A stretch of DNA of 64,000 nucleotides from Limnephilus marmoratus (GCA_917880885.1 OU862908.1:51109819-51173818); one strand, 5' to 3'; shown: positions 10,240 to 22,792, counted from the first letter of the stretch. Notes: generated by a model from the letters alone, not told the origin. Numbers and translations are program-made.

Positions 10240-11879
10240 CCAGTGTCCACTGTTCACCAAACTATTCCCATAGTTGTGTCACATTTAAGAAAACCATATT
10301 TTTCATTTGCAGTCAATTTATCGGAGACTGCAGCTCATGTATAAAATAAACCTCTGCAACATGTTTTGTGTCAACATTCAGAATCTGAAATAAGAACAAG
10401 AATCAGATTTTAAAATCCAATTGTGTGTTCATGCAAATTAAATCAATATGAAAATATTAACAATAAGCAAGCTGTTTATAAACAACACAAATAATTCGAG
10501 TGTATTATGTATTTTCACCTGTTCAAACAGCATCACGAACAGATGTTCTCACTTCTCACGGCTAGTCGATGGGTTCTCTGTCGCTGCAACACGGAAATGT
10601 GAGCAATACTAAATACGATTGTATTGTAAGTGTGTCATTATCGACAATCTCCCTTGTCATTTTATAATACTCCATTAGCCATTAGGTAGACTGCCAAAAA
10701 GGCAACGCTATATCAAATTCGTGACTGCCTACAAATACCAGATCCATAATATCTCTGCGCAGAGCAGACAAATGTATAACAATAAAATAATCCTTGTTTG
10801 TGTATTCAAACAAACGACCATGGAGTATGGACTGATTCTGAACTGGATGACTCAATTTTTGGTGTACCTTATTTGGGTTCGCAAAGAACGAACCATAATT
10901 CTTTTTTTTTATCTTTATTAAGCCGAAGCGTCATCTTGTGATATCATTTCTATTTGTCTAGTTCAACGAACTCATGGATCGTATAAAATTATCTCGCGAT
11001 TTTAGAAAAGAAAATCTTTTTTAAACACTTATTATCTCCCTGAACGTAATGTTGTGTTCTATGAATAAAAACACTATGTTTTTTATCTGTTTTACGATTG
11101 TTAGGATGTTAGGAAGCTCTTTTTCTAGCATTTAAAATAGCATAAAAAAATAACACGTTGAGTTTAAGTACCAATTTTGTTCAGTTTATTAACCTATTCA
11201 ATCTAAGCCTTGAATATTTTATAAAAACAATCGTCTATTTCCATTAAGATCCGCATGTAAATGAGGATAATTTTGGTTCTGATATCGATATGCATATTAT
11301 TGAAATATATATGTTGTTGGTACGTTTAGTGAAAATTGCGAGTAAACCATTTATTGAAACTTCTACCTAGAACTAAATATAATATGTTAGTAAGGTGTAG
11401 CAACACACAACATGTCATGCAAATTCGAGTACCAAGGAGATTTATGTTTTTCCAATATCCTTGCATGATAAATGGAGTCATTTAACATGCTAGGAAACAA
11501 AAGAAAATATGCATAAAGTCGAGTCTCTTGCGACCGAAAATACAAACAATACATCAAACATTATTGAAACATTGGCTCTAACATATTGGGGCGCGGTAAG
11601 CGTGGCTAGACACATTTTGTTTAATGGTCTGCAATGAAGACGTATCTACCTACGCACCACACACTTGATGTTTCGAGAGAGATGACGAGAATTCGTACCT
11701 AAATAATTACTTCCAATGTCAAAAAATGTGAAGATGATGAGGAAGAGATGCTACATCAGGGAGAAAACGCAGGTTTTAAGTATTTTTTCACAAGGCTCTA
11801 CTACCTATATAATTATAATAGAACTATATATAAAAACTATAATGGAATACCGTATAATAGAAAATAATTAGAAAATAAT
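10240..11879. other. AT-rich stretch, nothing recognised
   Basis: No supportable gene, RNA or element was found. Confidence 0.5.
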
Positions 11880-11908
11880 AGAGACAGGGCAATTTTTGCC
11901 CTGTCTCT
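11880..11908. repeat. Perfect 13-bp hairpin
   Basis: AGAGACAGGGCAA (11880-11892) is followed after three T by its exact complement (11896-11908). It is an isolated perfect inverted repeat in AT-rich DNA with no function assigned. Confidence 0.7.
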
Positions 11909-12058
11909 GAAACATATTTTGATGCACTAGTTTTTATTGGTAGGTATATGTGCAAAAAAAATATTCACCAGAAATACGAATTGGCATTCTACGATTTATG
12001 GCTACTATCGATTCGTACACGACCTAAATTTACCATTTAAGAATTTCAAAACAACAAT

Positions 12059-12361
12059 TACTAGCAAAGATATTGAAATATAAGGAGATATGCTATGATG
12101 TCCGCCCGACTGTCGGCGGAACTACGGCCTAATGGTCCTAGTTTGAATACGGAATTTATTTGATTTTTCGAATGTGTGCAGTAGTATTGGTTAACAATAT
12201 AGTTTGAATACGGAAAGCATTCGTTCATTAATTAATTTTTTTAAAGTGTGCAGTAGTATTGATTAAAAATATCAGCGACACCAGGAAGCACAGTCCCATC
12301 CAGTAAAAACCGCCGATAGCCCATCTCCTCATACTTACTTCAATATCTTTGATTACTAGTT
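12059..12361. mobile_element. Short MITE-like element
   Basis: Imperfect terminal inverted repeats contain CAAAGATATTGAA near 12065 and its complement near 12340-12352, with AGGAGAT/ATCTCC further in. Inside are direct repeats of GTGTGCAGTAGTATTG (near 12173 and 12247) and of AGTTTGAATACGGA. There is no coding capacity. Confidence 0.55.
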
Positions 12362-13430
12362 ACCTAGGTTTATTAGGCTCTCTACAATAAATTCATAGAC
12401 ATAAAGGATTTTATTTAAAGGTGAATTCATATTAGAAACAACCACTCATTACGACATTATTCATTTAAAATTTATTAAACTCATAATTATTACTCTCGCT
12501 CAATGCACATAACCTCAAAATCTCGTGCTTTTTACGCTCCGTGACCGACCGCATCGCGCGATGATTGTCAAAAACTGGAACAATTCCCTCCCCCGCCTTC
12601 TCCACTTTTCATCGGCCACGGAAAACACAAACACTGCGTCTGCAAACTCGGCCACGCCCCTAATTTGAGTGTTTGAACGGATGTTTTCGAAATGTTTGTT
12701 TTCTGTCGCAAGAGACGGGGCCTAAGTACCTACCGGCATCTAAAACAAAATGAGCCGCATTCGTTAACTCTGGTGCTGTGGAACTCGAGAATTTACATAT
12801 TATTTACATATATTTCAGAGTTAGTTTTCCATGCTTCTTGAAACAACGGTACCTGTGTATGGAATACCTATAAATATCGTTAAACGCAGTAGCGGGTACA
12901 AAGGGATTTGAATTTGGTGATATTTTAGAACAATGGTATGTATTAATATCGGTAGCCAAAAAATTCGGACCCAAATTCATTATTAACACTCGAGACGGAA
13001 TTTGGCCATATACTTAATATAATGTGTTTGTTTCTCGAAACGAATTTAAGCAGGGTACCTATGGGCAGCAAAAACAAGCGGATTCAAATACCTTTATACT
13101 GAGGAACTCGAGACGGAATTGTATTTCGTTTTAATTCATGAATAATTCACATCATTCTCAAAGAATTTCTTTGTTCTAGAAATGTGTTACCACAGCTCAC
13201 ATATTTATGTAACCGGACATTTATACAAAACTCAATTGGTTCTCTTTAGGTATTGATCGTCCTTTTGTCTTTTGACTGGCTTATAAATGAAGCTCAACAT
13301 GCAGAAACGGAATAATATGTTCGCTGCATTTCCGTTGTGAAATAAAGAACAGGAACTAAACATTTTGAAGGCAGTTTTCTTTTATAATTTTGTTTGTTAA
13401 CTTTTGTATTTGAAAATAATCGTAATTTAT
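12362..13430. other. Intergenic stretch, nothing recognised
   Basis: No gene or complete element was identified. ACTCGAGACGGAATT occurs twice (near 12989 and 13106), suggesting a decayed duplication. Confidence 0.45.
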
Positions 13431-13433
13431 GCT

Positions 13434-13960
13434 AAACCAGCTGGTTCCCGGCATGCGTTGCTATGCCATTTAATAAAGAAATTTTTTCTCCCTGCGTGTC
13501 CTTTCCCATTCGTCTCGTTCCCCTTCCGCCTCCCATTCCTCTCCCGCATCCCCTTCCCCCCTCGCGTTCCCACTCCGCTTCCTCCACCTTCCCTCACCCC
13601 ACTCCACTCACTTTCCACGTCCCGCGAACCCCCCTTCCGAGTTCCCCTCCCCCCTTCCAGGTTCCCCTCCCCCCTCCCGGGTTCCCCTCCTCCCCCTTTC
13701 CGCATTCCATATATTCAGTCCCGGTACATTCAGTTTTCAAACAGCTCGCGTGCCACCTATTGCAATTTTTTTATACAATTTTCATAATGCCAGAGCTCAC
13801 CAGTAGTTTTAAACAAACGTTGTCCTGACAATAAAGAACACAAAAAAAAATCCAATTTGGTGCAGCCGTTCGGAAGTTATGCGCGTACATACATAAGTTA
13901 TGCGATTCATTTTGATTTATACATATAGATATATAGATAGATAGATAGATAAAATAGATA
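13434..13960 (+). repeat. CTGGTTCCCGGCATGCGTTGC repeat with pyrimidine tract, copy 1
   Basis: It opens CAGCTGGTTCCCGGCATGCG, passes through a pyrimidine tract of about 200 bp (13490-13700), and ends in an ATAGATAGATAGATA microsatellite. Related copies are at 22793, 23051 and, inverted, 36540. The long open frames here are by-products of the C/T-rich tract. Confidence 0.6.
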
Positions 13961-14213
13961 TTGAGCATAAAAATACAAATATTTTTTATGGTTCAATTAG
14001 ACGTGTCCTGTTTTGTGAGTAACTTGTACGAATGATCATATGGCCATATTACTGAATGATTTAAAGTTACTAGATAATAACGCAACCCGTTAAAAATCAC
14101 GGAATATTATGATTCTGAATAGGATTTGCGAAATAGAAAAGAATTTATAAAATATTTGCCTCAGGTTCGAATGAACACCGTTAGTAAACTTTGAATATAT
14201 GATATTTTAAAAC

Positions 14214-15160
14214 AATGGAGTAAGAGGAAAGAAAAATATTGCCAATGAATTTCGTAATTTCCTCTCTATGGCGGGTGAAGAAGTAGCAGAAAAATCTCTG
14301 GATATAAACTTTTGCTTGAAAACCGAAGGTAGTACTACCGCTATCAGTATTACTCCGTGTACGGTTGAAAGTGCTATAAGAGAAATGGCAAGAGGAAAAG
14401 CCACAGGACATGACTCAATAGCTCTTAAACACATTAAGTATGTTGAACCAGCGATTCATATTATCCTAGCAAAACTATTTTCAAATATTTTGCGTTACGG
14501 GCACATTATTATTCCCATAATTAAATCGACAAATCTTGATCCATCCGTGATCAATAACTACCGATCGATTTCCCTCCCGACCGCCGTGTCAAGATCATTT
14601 GAAAAAAAAATCCGTTGTTATAATAGACCATCTAAAAACAGAGGATAACTAGTTCGGATTCAAACCTGCACTGTCAACATCTATGGCAATATATTCCCTA
14701 AAAGAAACCATAAGTTATTATAAACTAAGGAAAACGCCAATCTATACCTTCTTTCTAGATCAATCTAAGCAAGGCGTTTGACCGTGTATGTCATAATAAA
14801 CTGTGGGAAAAACTAAGGAAAAGAGCAGTTTCGGAATATGTAATAGCGATTCTTTCAATTTGGCACTCGCAACAAGAAAATATTGTGAAATGCTCTGGGG
14901 AGCTTTCTAACCCTAATTGAAAAGTGGCTTAAGGCAAAGAGGAAGCATGTCTCCGGTTCTATTCAATCTATATATACACCGATGAGTTTATTCAAAGACG
15001 TAATGCCACGAAAATAGGTTGCCACATACATGGAGTGTGTGTAAATAACATTAATTAGGCAGATGATATTGTTCTTCTTGCACCTTCACTAAGCGCATTA
15101 GAGAAATTACTCAAAATTTATGAAGACTTTGCAAAAAAACCATAATAATATAACCTTTTA
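14214..15160 (+). pseudogene. Non-LTR retrotransposon reverse transcriptase relic
   Basis: Broken frames preserve the order of reverse transcriptase blocks. First is KATGHDSIALK (compare the usual GKAPGPDGI), then INNYRSISLPTAVSRSFEK (14268-14648 frame). After frame changes come a GSMSPVLFNLYI segment near 14940-14975 and ADDIVLLAPSLSALEKLL at about 15060-15115. A stop codon stands directly before ADD, and other stops and shifts interrupt the frame, so the enzyme is dead. The clade (jockey/CR1-like) is inferred from the block wording. Confidence 0.75.
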
Positions 15161-15920
15161 TATATTACCACCAAGTCGATAGTTCTGGTTTTTAAATACA
15201 AAAAAGACGAGTGTACAATTTCCGAGCACTTCTGCGCCACCGCATGGGAAGTTTATGGCGCAGATTACGCCAATCGAAGAATGTGATCATCACCGCCATG
15301 ACTGCCTAGATGGAGACCCACCTGATGGCCTTCTGGAGACGGGAGACGATGAAATACCCCCGTAAACAGCTGCATGAATTCATTTTAGTTTTTATTATAT
15401 TTTCATTTTCATTTCTCATGTTTTTCATGATTACTCGTTTTTATTTTATTCATGTGTTGTTATTTACTTTTAACCTTAATCTATTACATCATTACTTGTC
15501 AAATTTCTTTTGTTATTTCAAAATATGAAACACTACCCCTGCTAACTTTATATAACTTTATTTAACTTTATCATTATTATTATTCATATCTGTCAAAAAT
15601 GTAAACAAAATAAATGCACGTTTCAAGCATAGAATTATTATTATAATTTATTAAAATTAAGTAATGTTTGTACCAATTTCATCCCTTTCTGATATGAATT
15701 AATACTTGACAGTTTTAATTTCGAAAATTAAAAGTTCATTGAATTTGATTAATTTTACATATTTATTACGCAAGGAAGCGGAGGAATATTTCATATCGCC
15801 CATGTACCGACAACCGAAAATAGAATTTTTGATAGTAAACGGCCCTTCACACTAGCAACCAAATCCTCTTCTTTCTATATTATTATTATTACAACATATA
15901 ACATAACATATATATACACA
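15161..15920. other. AT-rich stretch, nothing recognised
   Basis: No supportable feature; probably the rest of decayed retrotransposon sequence. Confidence 0.4.
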
Positions 15921-16012
15921 ACACGGGCATGTGCCTAGCATGGTGGTCGAAAAATCCCCAACATTTGTAAAAAAAAATTTTCAATGAATAAAGAAAACTT
16001 AAAAAAATAAAA
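15921..16012 (+). repeat. Retrotransposon 3' end with A-rich tail
   Basis: CATGTGCCTAGCATGGTGGT is followed by AATGAATAAAGAAA and an A-rich tail. The same unit occurs in the opposite orientation at 50612-50705. Confidence 0.5.
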
Positions 16013-16139
16013 TAAAAAAAATTATGAGTGTGTGTGGGTGAGCTTTTTTTCTATGGTTTTTTTTTTGAGATTGATGAAATTTTGCATCTTTTATCTTCAA
16101 AGCAAGTGGAAGGTCACTGTCTACATAAGGTTTCGAACA

Positions 16140-16330
16140 GCTACCTTTTAGAATTGAAACATTGCTTGAAATGACTTTAGCCTTCTTTGGTGACTAGATC
16201 TGAATAGCCAGGAACTTTCCCACCTCCCTCTTCGCCATCTACTTCCCCTCCCAACTTACCTTCAGCCTCACAACATACCCCAGTTAGGGATGACATAGTC
16301 TCACTGGCTTCAGACGGGAAAAGTTGAGAG
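16140..16330 (+). repeat. SINE family A, 3' fragment
   Basis: It carries the TTGAAACATTGCTTGAAATG ... GACTAGATCTGAATAGCCAG body and the CACAACATACCCCAGTT block of family A, without the tRNA head. Confidence 0.65.
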
Positions 16331-16648
16331 ATATTCTAATTAAAAAAAAAAAATTTTTCAGCTTGAAAAATAGACTTGTCTCCTTTCTTTACTCTGCGTT
16401 TCAAATAAAAACGAGTTATTCTGATAATTATTATTCTCCTCATGTCGATTAAATAGTTTTACAATTCCGTGAAAAATAAGCGTCAAAGGAAGATACTAAC
16501 TGCAAACACATAAATAAAGTCAAAGGCGATGAAAAGCAAAGTCAATGTTTACTCACATGTCCGCTGTAATAGTCAGGATAGTCACGTAGCTACTGGATTC
16601 TAGTTTCCAGCTCCTCGGGCTCTCGCCAGTCTGGACTATGAACTCGAG

Positions 16649-17727
16649 CAGTGGCGGTGTAGGGTAGATTGGCACCCGGGGCGGTTTTGTATCGATCACC
16701 CTTACTTAAAATAAAACACCAAATACTAAACATGCCTAGAGACTTTATTTTATTAAAATATTCGATCACATTATCAAAATTGTTAACATAGAAAGATTGG
16801 TTATTCGCGCTTGGCTTATTGTGGACCTTAAATAAGATTTTATTAATTTTAACTTTGAAAAGCTTTTTTCACATGAAGCCACCGAAACACAAATTGTTAA
16901 AAAAAATCTAAGACATAGCGCTAAAGTTGGAATAGACTCAGAATAGCCCCATTTTACAATGAATCTGAGAAGCGCCAATGTAGTCCATTGAACCGCTTCT
17001 TGGGCACAAATGTTTGCGGCTTCCAAATGGCGCCTCAATCGTAAAATCTCCAACACGGTGTTCTCTGCTGAAAATTTAGTGTAAAATTTTAACAGATTTG
17101 AAACCATTCTACGAAGATCTTCTTCGGTGATGTTACCAACGTTTTAGGCTGAATATCACTAAATGTAACCAGAATAAAATCCATTGCTCTCTGCAGGTCC
17201 TTTGCTAAAGTAAGTCCGGAATTTCGGGTCATTTCTCCAGACATACATTTTCGAAATCTCCTCTTTCCTCTTTTTTCTTCAATCGGATTGTCTAAATCCT
17301 CGGATTTTTTTAACATCTTCTAGGACTTCACACCAAAATGAAAAATAGCATAGAAAACTGAAGTCACACAAAGCTGGTATGAGTGTTGATCCTGCTTCTC
17401 TTCTTTCAACACTTTCTTTGCCGGTGCTGCGATCACAAATCTCTTCGAGTGTTGATACAAGCTTCTCAAAATTATTCTAAAATATATTTATAATATATTG
17501 AAATAATTATATATATATTTAAAATAAAATAAAAATATCGTTGCGATTCAACATTTGATAATGTCAGTAGCTAGTTACAAGAGTACGCAGTTATTTATTG
17601 AAATGTCTTTATAGCGGGAGATTTTGTGCGCATTCTTTGGCTGTACGAGTGAGTTGTCGTTGTCACCCCTTGGTGCTTGGCACCCGGGGCGGACCGCCCC
17701 CTCCGCCCCCCCCTTACGCCGCCACTG
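16649..17727 (-). mobile_element. hAT transposon relic with perfect 8-bp target duplication
   Basis: The left end reads CAGTGGCGGTGTAGGG, and the right end, reversed, CAGTGGCGGCGTAAGGGG. AACTCGAG lies immediately outside both ends (16641-16648 and 17728-17735), a perfect 8-bp target duplication as expected of hAT. The element is only about 1.08 kb and keeps the 3' part of its transposase gene on the minus strand, so it is internally deleted. A GC-rich CACCCGGGGCGG block is repeated inverted just inside both ends. Confidence 0.9.
16766..17316 (-). pseudogene. hAT transposase C-terminal fragment (ZMYM-like)
   Basis: Two overlapping minus-strand frames, 17089-17316 and 16766-17107, lie within the hAT relic. 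The downstream one carries VSVASCEKSFSKLKLIKSYL, then RSTISQARITNLSMLTI. This is the hAT C-terminal dimerisation block, here in the form seen in ZMYM-type zinc-finger/transposase proteins. The frame change near 17100 and the absence of the N-terminal zinc finger and most of the RNase H-like core mark it as non-functional. Confidence 0.8.
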
Positions 17728-18294
17728 AACTCGAGTACTGTCTCTAGTCTCTAGTCGTAGTCGTAGACTAAACATCGTTTTATCAACACAACATTCGAAG
17801 GCCTCGGCAAGTCACATCAAAGCTACGGCCATATTAATATCACTAATATAAACAGCATTCAGGTAATGGTCCGATTGAATGTGCTGATGAAAGGCAACAA
17901 TAGATCGGAGATCTGGACATCGTCACAACTCCGTTATTGAAAATGGTTTTACATTTTTAATTAAGATTTTCAAAGAAAACTATACTCACTCGTGATTACA
18001 CCTTTGCGAGATACTAGACAGGTTGCCCCATATTTATTTGTAAATAAGCTTGAATGATGTAACAATTTTCTAAAATCGTCCAATCGCAGACTACAAAACT
18101 TAGAAACAAACAGATACCAAATGAATGTAACAATGTAACTAACTATGTTCGTGACTTATAATTTTTGTTGTTGACATAATTTTATTTTTTTACATTATGA
18201 GAGCATTTCACCATTCTCTTGATAGCTTATCCAAATGATAACACGTATTTTAGATTTACAATTTATTTATTTATAAAGTGCGAGTTTACTATTC
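17728..18294. other. Intergenic stretch, nothing recognised
   Basis: No gene or repeat identified beyond the hAT target duplication at its start. Confidence 0.45.
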
Positions 18295-18725
18295 GGGGGT
18301 GGTTCAAGTATTACGTAACGCAATTTTTGGAGAATTTTGACCCCCTCCCCCTCCCTGTAACGCTTTTCTGTACCCTCCCCCCCCCCTAAACGTTACGTAA
18401 CTCTCAAGTGACAATTTTTACCTGAAAGTCATAATTAAGTTGCGCAAAGTACTGGAAAGTCGCTAAAAAACTTTTTTTATTGTTTTAATCGCGTTTACGG
18501 CAATAAATAATTACGTAACGCGTTGTTCGAACCCCCCCCCCTCCCCCCCCCCCCTCCTCTCCCCCCCCCCCTCCTCCCCCCCCCCCTCCTCTCCCCCCCC
18601 CCCCCCCTCCTCCTCCCCCCCCCCCCCCTCCTCTCCCCCCCCCCCTCCTCTCCCCCCCCTGGTAATGCACAGTAACATTTTACAAGACCCCCCCCCATGC
18701 ATTACGTAATACTACAACGGCCCCC
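18295..18725. mobile_element. MITE with TTCAAGTATTACGTAACGC ends and poly-C core
   Basis: The left end GGGGGTGGTTCAAGTATTAC and the reversed right end GGGGGCCGTTGTAGTATTAC are inverted repeats. The core has a C-rich tract of about 130 bp (18530-18660) and internal GTTACGTAAC words. The same element occurs inverted at 53085-53500. Glycine-rich frames on the minus strand here come from the C tract and are not genes. Confidence 0.75.
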
Positions 18726-19886
18726 TCGATACTCAAACCTAAATGGTAGCCAAATATCGGATAAATTGCTGAGTTTTCTACTTATTGCGAACTAATAAGA
18801 TAATATGAATAAGCTATAAAGAGGATGGTGAAATATCCCCTCTGCATCATAAGCCTAGTATTCACGTACAGACTTGTCCGGCCTTGAGCGACGAGCATTT
18901 CTGTATGCATTTCTGCCAGATCCGTCATCTCGTAAAAAATGCTCCCTTGACGTTATCCTCGGCCCTCATGTCCCTACGTGAATTATTACGTAGATTAGAT
19001 TTGATGTAAGTATTTAAAATAACAAGTCTGTAGGTACCTACTTCATATATATTTATAAGGCCACTTAATGCAACATATCCTGAAATTAAATCCTTCGACT
19101 TGAATCTAAACATGTTTATATTTTTACCTATTACATAATTTTGTACATGCACAATTAGGTACACACTTATTTCATATTATTTAAAAAAGAAAATTTTTCT
19201 TTGTATTGCTCTATCAAAACAGTTCAGCCGGCTCAAGAAACCAAAAATATTTAATAAATATTAGGTCGATTAGTTAAAAATTTTGTCTTTTTAATTTATT
19301 ATTTTTTTTATTATCGAAAACTTCAGATTAACAGAAAGGAGTTTATTTCGACAGGGTTAAAATATTTTAACAAAAATTATTCCAATGGTGATCAATTTCT
19401 CAGGCTTCCCCTACTATGAGCAATTGGACACCTAAAGCGTTCAGTGTAGTGCAGTTGGAGGTCTAGCATGGACGATTAATTCAGTTATCTGCATTCGCAT
19501 CCGCAACAACTCTCTCCATAGTATCAGATAAAAAATTTCTTTTAACTGTCAATAATTATACACATATTTTTTTATTATTTTTATTATTTATTTGTAAGAG
19601 ACAAACAGCTTATACATAAAATATAGAGACATACAGAATTAAATTAAGTCAAGCCAAAAAGGTCCCCTATGTTAAAGTTACTTGGAGATGGAGTTTTATT
19701 ATATCTTAAATTTAATTTTAGGTGAAGAGGAGAGGAAGAGGAAAACAGGATAAGGATAGGAGATGCTTCCGATACATTCCTAACTCCTGTATTAATTAAT
19801 GTCGTTTATTACGCAAAATTACCGACGAAAATCTTAGAATTTAAGGAGTCGATTACGCGATCCATAGACTTAAACAATGCATCTAA
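18726..19886. other. AT-rich stretch, nothing recognised
   Basis: No supportable feature found. Confidence 0.45.
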
Positions 19887-20286
19887 ACAGCCGTTGTGTC
19901 CAACATTTTCGGATGATTAATCCGAGTGAAGCTGAGCCTAGCGCCTTGCGCCGCTAAGCTAAGGTATGTTAGAAAAATGCTCCATTTTAGCTGTGTCCAA
20001 CAACTTGATCGTAGCGCTCGGTGTGTAGCCCCATTTGCTTTCGTACACCAAAAAATGACGTCAAGTTAGGAACTTTACATGTTAAATTAATACCGAAACG
20101 TTAATTAATTTTATTTATTATTTATACAGATATTCTATTTTAAATAGTGCAATACATAAACCGACATTTTACATTTTTAAAACAAACGTATTTAATATGT
20201 TGAAAATAAGGTGTTAATTGACTTACTTTTTTGTTTACGTGCGTTTGAAGTTTGACATTAGAATCAGTTGAAATTTTGTATTCAAA

Positions 20287-20460
20287 ATGGACAAGGCGAA
20301 GCGTTCGAAAAATTTTACGCCAAACGAAAAAATGAGACTTGTAGACCTAGTTACCTCGTCGCAGGTCATTTTGTCGAAAGCGACAGGTGGCCCAAACTAC
20401 GCTACGCTTGTAAAATCAAAAGAAGCTGCTTGGAATGACATTGTCCTCGACAAGTGCTAA
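20287..20460 (+). pseudogene. Harbinger Myb/SANT-like DNA-binding protein, truncated
   Basis: An ATG at 20287 opens a 57-codon frame beginning MDKAKRSKNFTPNEKMRLVD and containing LVKSKEAAWNDIV before TAA at 20458-20460. The pattern (basic start, N/TxxEKxxLV helix, KxxAWxxI helix) is that of the Myb/SANT-like accessory protein encoded by PIF/Harbinger elements and of MADF/zeste-like regulators. It stops after the first trihelix-like unit, so it is probably truncated. Confidence 0.7.
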
Positions 20461-20534
20461 TTATATTCCACATATTATTACAAAAATGACACTCGAATAA
20501 GTCAAAACTTTACCTTTCGCTTGCGTAAGTTAAA

Positions 20535-20726
20535 TTATCTTCTACTTGGCTCAAAACATATAAAAAAACACGCTTTTGTCATCCTAAAGCGGTTATAAAA
20601 ATCGCCGTCATTTAATACTTCCATAAAATTTATATCGGCATCTTGCCGCCGCCTATATAATCCAATATTATCGTCAAGCATATCTGCCCATTCAACCATA
20701 TTCACTATATTCAATATAGGATTCAT
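20535..20726 (-). pseudogene. Harbinger nuclease (HARBI1-like) N-terminal fragment
   Basis: The minus-strand frame reads MNPILNIVNMVEWAD, then GDFYNRFRMTKACFFICFEP, and ends at a stop. The F..RFRM(S/T)K..F block is the conserved N-terminal helix of HARBI1-like transposases. The catalytic DDE region is absent. Confidence 0.7.
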
Positions 20727-21012
20727 ATTTCAAATTGAAAAACCAAATAAAAAAGCCGACAAAAGAGTGAACTGATGACAGATAATTACGATAATTAATT
20801 GACATTGACAGCTCGATTGTTTTCGCGGATTTTTGTTCGCTCTGTTGTCAGTTTTTATAAGTAGGTCTTCCTTAGCAACTTTAATCCACCCGGCTACCTT
20901 CCTTACATTTGAGTGTGGTGGGACGATCATTGTGTTTCGACACAGCGTATTTGGGCATTTGAGCAGGGCTGAGCGGAGATCTCGGCTGAGCATAGGTTGG
21001 ACACAACGGCTG

Positions 21013-21717
21013 TAAGACCCAAACAATTTTTTCCGTTCGATCTTTAAGAAAAGAAAATGTCTGAAATATGACTAAAGACCTCAGTAACTAATTAACTCCT
21101 GTTTAGTGTTAAAAGGTAAATGTGGACTGCAAATACATATTTAGGTTACTATTTCAATCCAACATTGCCAAATTATTCATATCTTTACGTAATTGATTGT
21201 CGTTTGATGTTTCGGATTATGAAATCGTATACAGATCTGCCACTTTACCAGCGCATATCGATTTCTTATTTATTCCCTATCAATATCGGTTCGGCTGTCA
21301 ACAGTAAAACCGTACTCGTTATATCGATATAAAATCGTCTGATGTTACAATATCGATCGATATTGTAAAGTTATCGATTTCTCTGTGGTTGACCCCCTGA
21401 AACTAACCTGTTGAAATGATGTATTGTTAGCACTTCCACGGCAAAGCAGGAATATTACGAGTGACTAGGTAGTGTGGCACGAAAACAAATAACAGTTTGT
21501 AGGTAGTTAACACCTATCCTAAAATGTTCGCAGGGTCTAATAATGTAGTTACCTACGGTGGAAAACCTAAGAAGCGTATCTCGGGACAGGATCTCAAGTT
21601 GTCGTGGGGCGTGGAAGGTGTGTGAGACGCGAAGGGGTTTTCAAATTAAATAATAATATCCATATTTGTGATAATAACGTCATCATATTTTATTTATTTT
21701 TCTAACACCACACTTAC
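21013..21717. other. Intergenic stretch, nothing recognised
   Basis: TATCGAT-type words recur near 21260-21380; no gene or element is assigned. Confidence 0.45.
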
Positions 21718-21792
21718 TTGAAATGGCTACAGCCGTGTTTGGTGACCAGGTCTGAATAGCCAGGTATTTCTCCACCTTCCCATTCCCATCTA
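21718..21792 (+). repeat. SINE family A, short fragment
   Basis: CTTGAAATGGCTACAGCCGT followed by GACCAGGTCTGAATAGCCAG matches the family A body. Confidence 0.65.
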
Positions 21793-22204
21793 CTCCATTC
21801 CTTAAAGACCCGCTACCCGAATTACTACCGATTTCTTACATATCTCCCTTAAACGCGTTAAGCTATAAAGCTCTTTAAAAAATATGTTATTTTTGAAGAA
21901 TACATTGCCAGCGCTGAAACGCAAATCATATAAAATTTCCTCAATAGAAAAAAATCGCAAAGTATGCTCCATAAATTATTATAAACAAGTTTGTTTCAGT
22001 TATTTTCATACATACTAAATGTATTTTAAAAAATCACAGTGTTTCTTTAAATGCTGTTTAAGACAATGCCCACGAGATTTTTGCTCTAATTTAAACGAGT
22101 CGTGTTTTATTAAACATTGTCGCAATTATCGAATCGATTTTGTCGCTGAAAATGTTAACGCTCTCTCTATAACATTCGTAATTTCGTATATCTCCTAGAC
22201 CCAT

Positions 22205-22642
22205 TTGGAGACGCCATGGTTCCACTCGCTCTGGGCAGTTGTGAGGACGCGGGTTCAAATCCCGGCGCTAGCAAGAAAATTTTATTTAATTAATTTGTGT
22301 TATTTCACAATTTAGTCGCAAAAAATAATATATAGTATATTTGAGGCACGTTCCATAGCGTCAGATATTACCAGTATCACCCTGGTGTAAGACCATTTGG
22401 AATGAAACGGCGCATAAAATGGCTTTAGCCGTCAGATAAGTTTTACCCGTAATGGCTTTAGCCGTGTTTGATGCCCAGATCTGAATAGCCAGGTACTTTT
22501 CTACCTTCCTATTCCCCGCATTCTTCACCTCCCCACTTCCTTCAGCCTCACAACGTACCCCAGTTGGGGATGCCATAATCTCACTGGCTGTGGACTGTTA
22601 GAAGCAGTTGGGGCTCTTGTGCGGTGTCCTTATATAAAAAAA
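22205..22642 (+). repeat. tRNA-derived SINE, family A, copy 2
   Basis: The head has a good B box (GGGTTCAAATCCC) but differs from the heads of the copies at 8593 and 25114. The body follows the family order, and an internal segment with GGCTTTAGCCGT is duplicated (near 22420 and 22450). It ends TGTGCGGTGTCC plus an A-rich tail. Confidence 0.75.
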
Positions 22643-22792
22643 AGATTGAGGATGGGAAGAGGAAGGTTGGGAAGTGCCATTCTTCTTCGGTCTGGTTACC
22701 TAATAAACATAACTTAATCCATTTCAAGCAACGATTGTTTCTTAAGGAATTAAGGAATCTCACCTGGACAAAATTATTTTTTATGATCTACT

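Larger units (their letters stand above)
19887..21012. mobile_element. PIF/Harbinger transposon relic carrying parts of both genes
   Basis: Ends are CAGCCGTTGTGTCCAAC (19888) and its complement GTTGGACACAACGGCTG (to 21012). TAA lies beside both ends, allowing a one-base ambiguity, which fits the 3-bp TWA target of PIF/Harbinger. Inside are a Myb/SANT-like fragment on the plus strand and a nuclease fragment on the minus strand, the divergent two-gene layout of this superfamily. At about 1.1 kb it is much shorter than an autonomous copy. Confidence 0.8.

Noticed and set aside
9625..10349. Three similar plus-strand frames
   Set aside because: They are the same 178-bp DNA repeat read three times; no start, domain or homology suggests coding.
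13404..13828. Overlapping proline/serine-rich frames on both strands
   Set aside because: Produced by the C/T tract of a dispersed repeat.
18485..18702. Three glycine-rich minus frames
   Set aside because: Translation of the poly-C core of a MITE in three frames.
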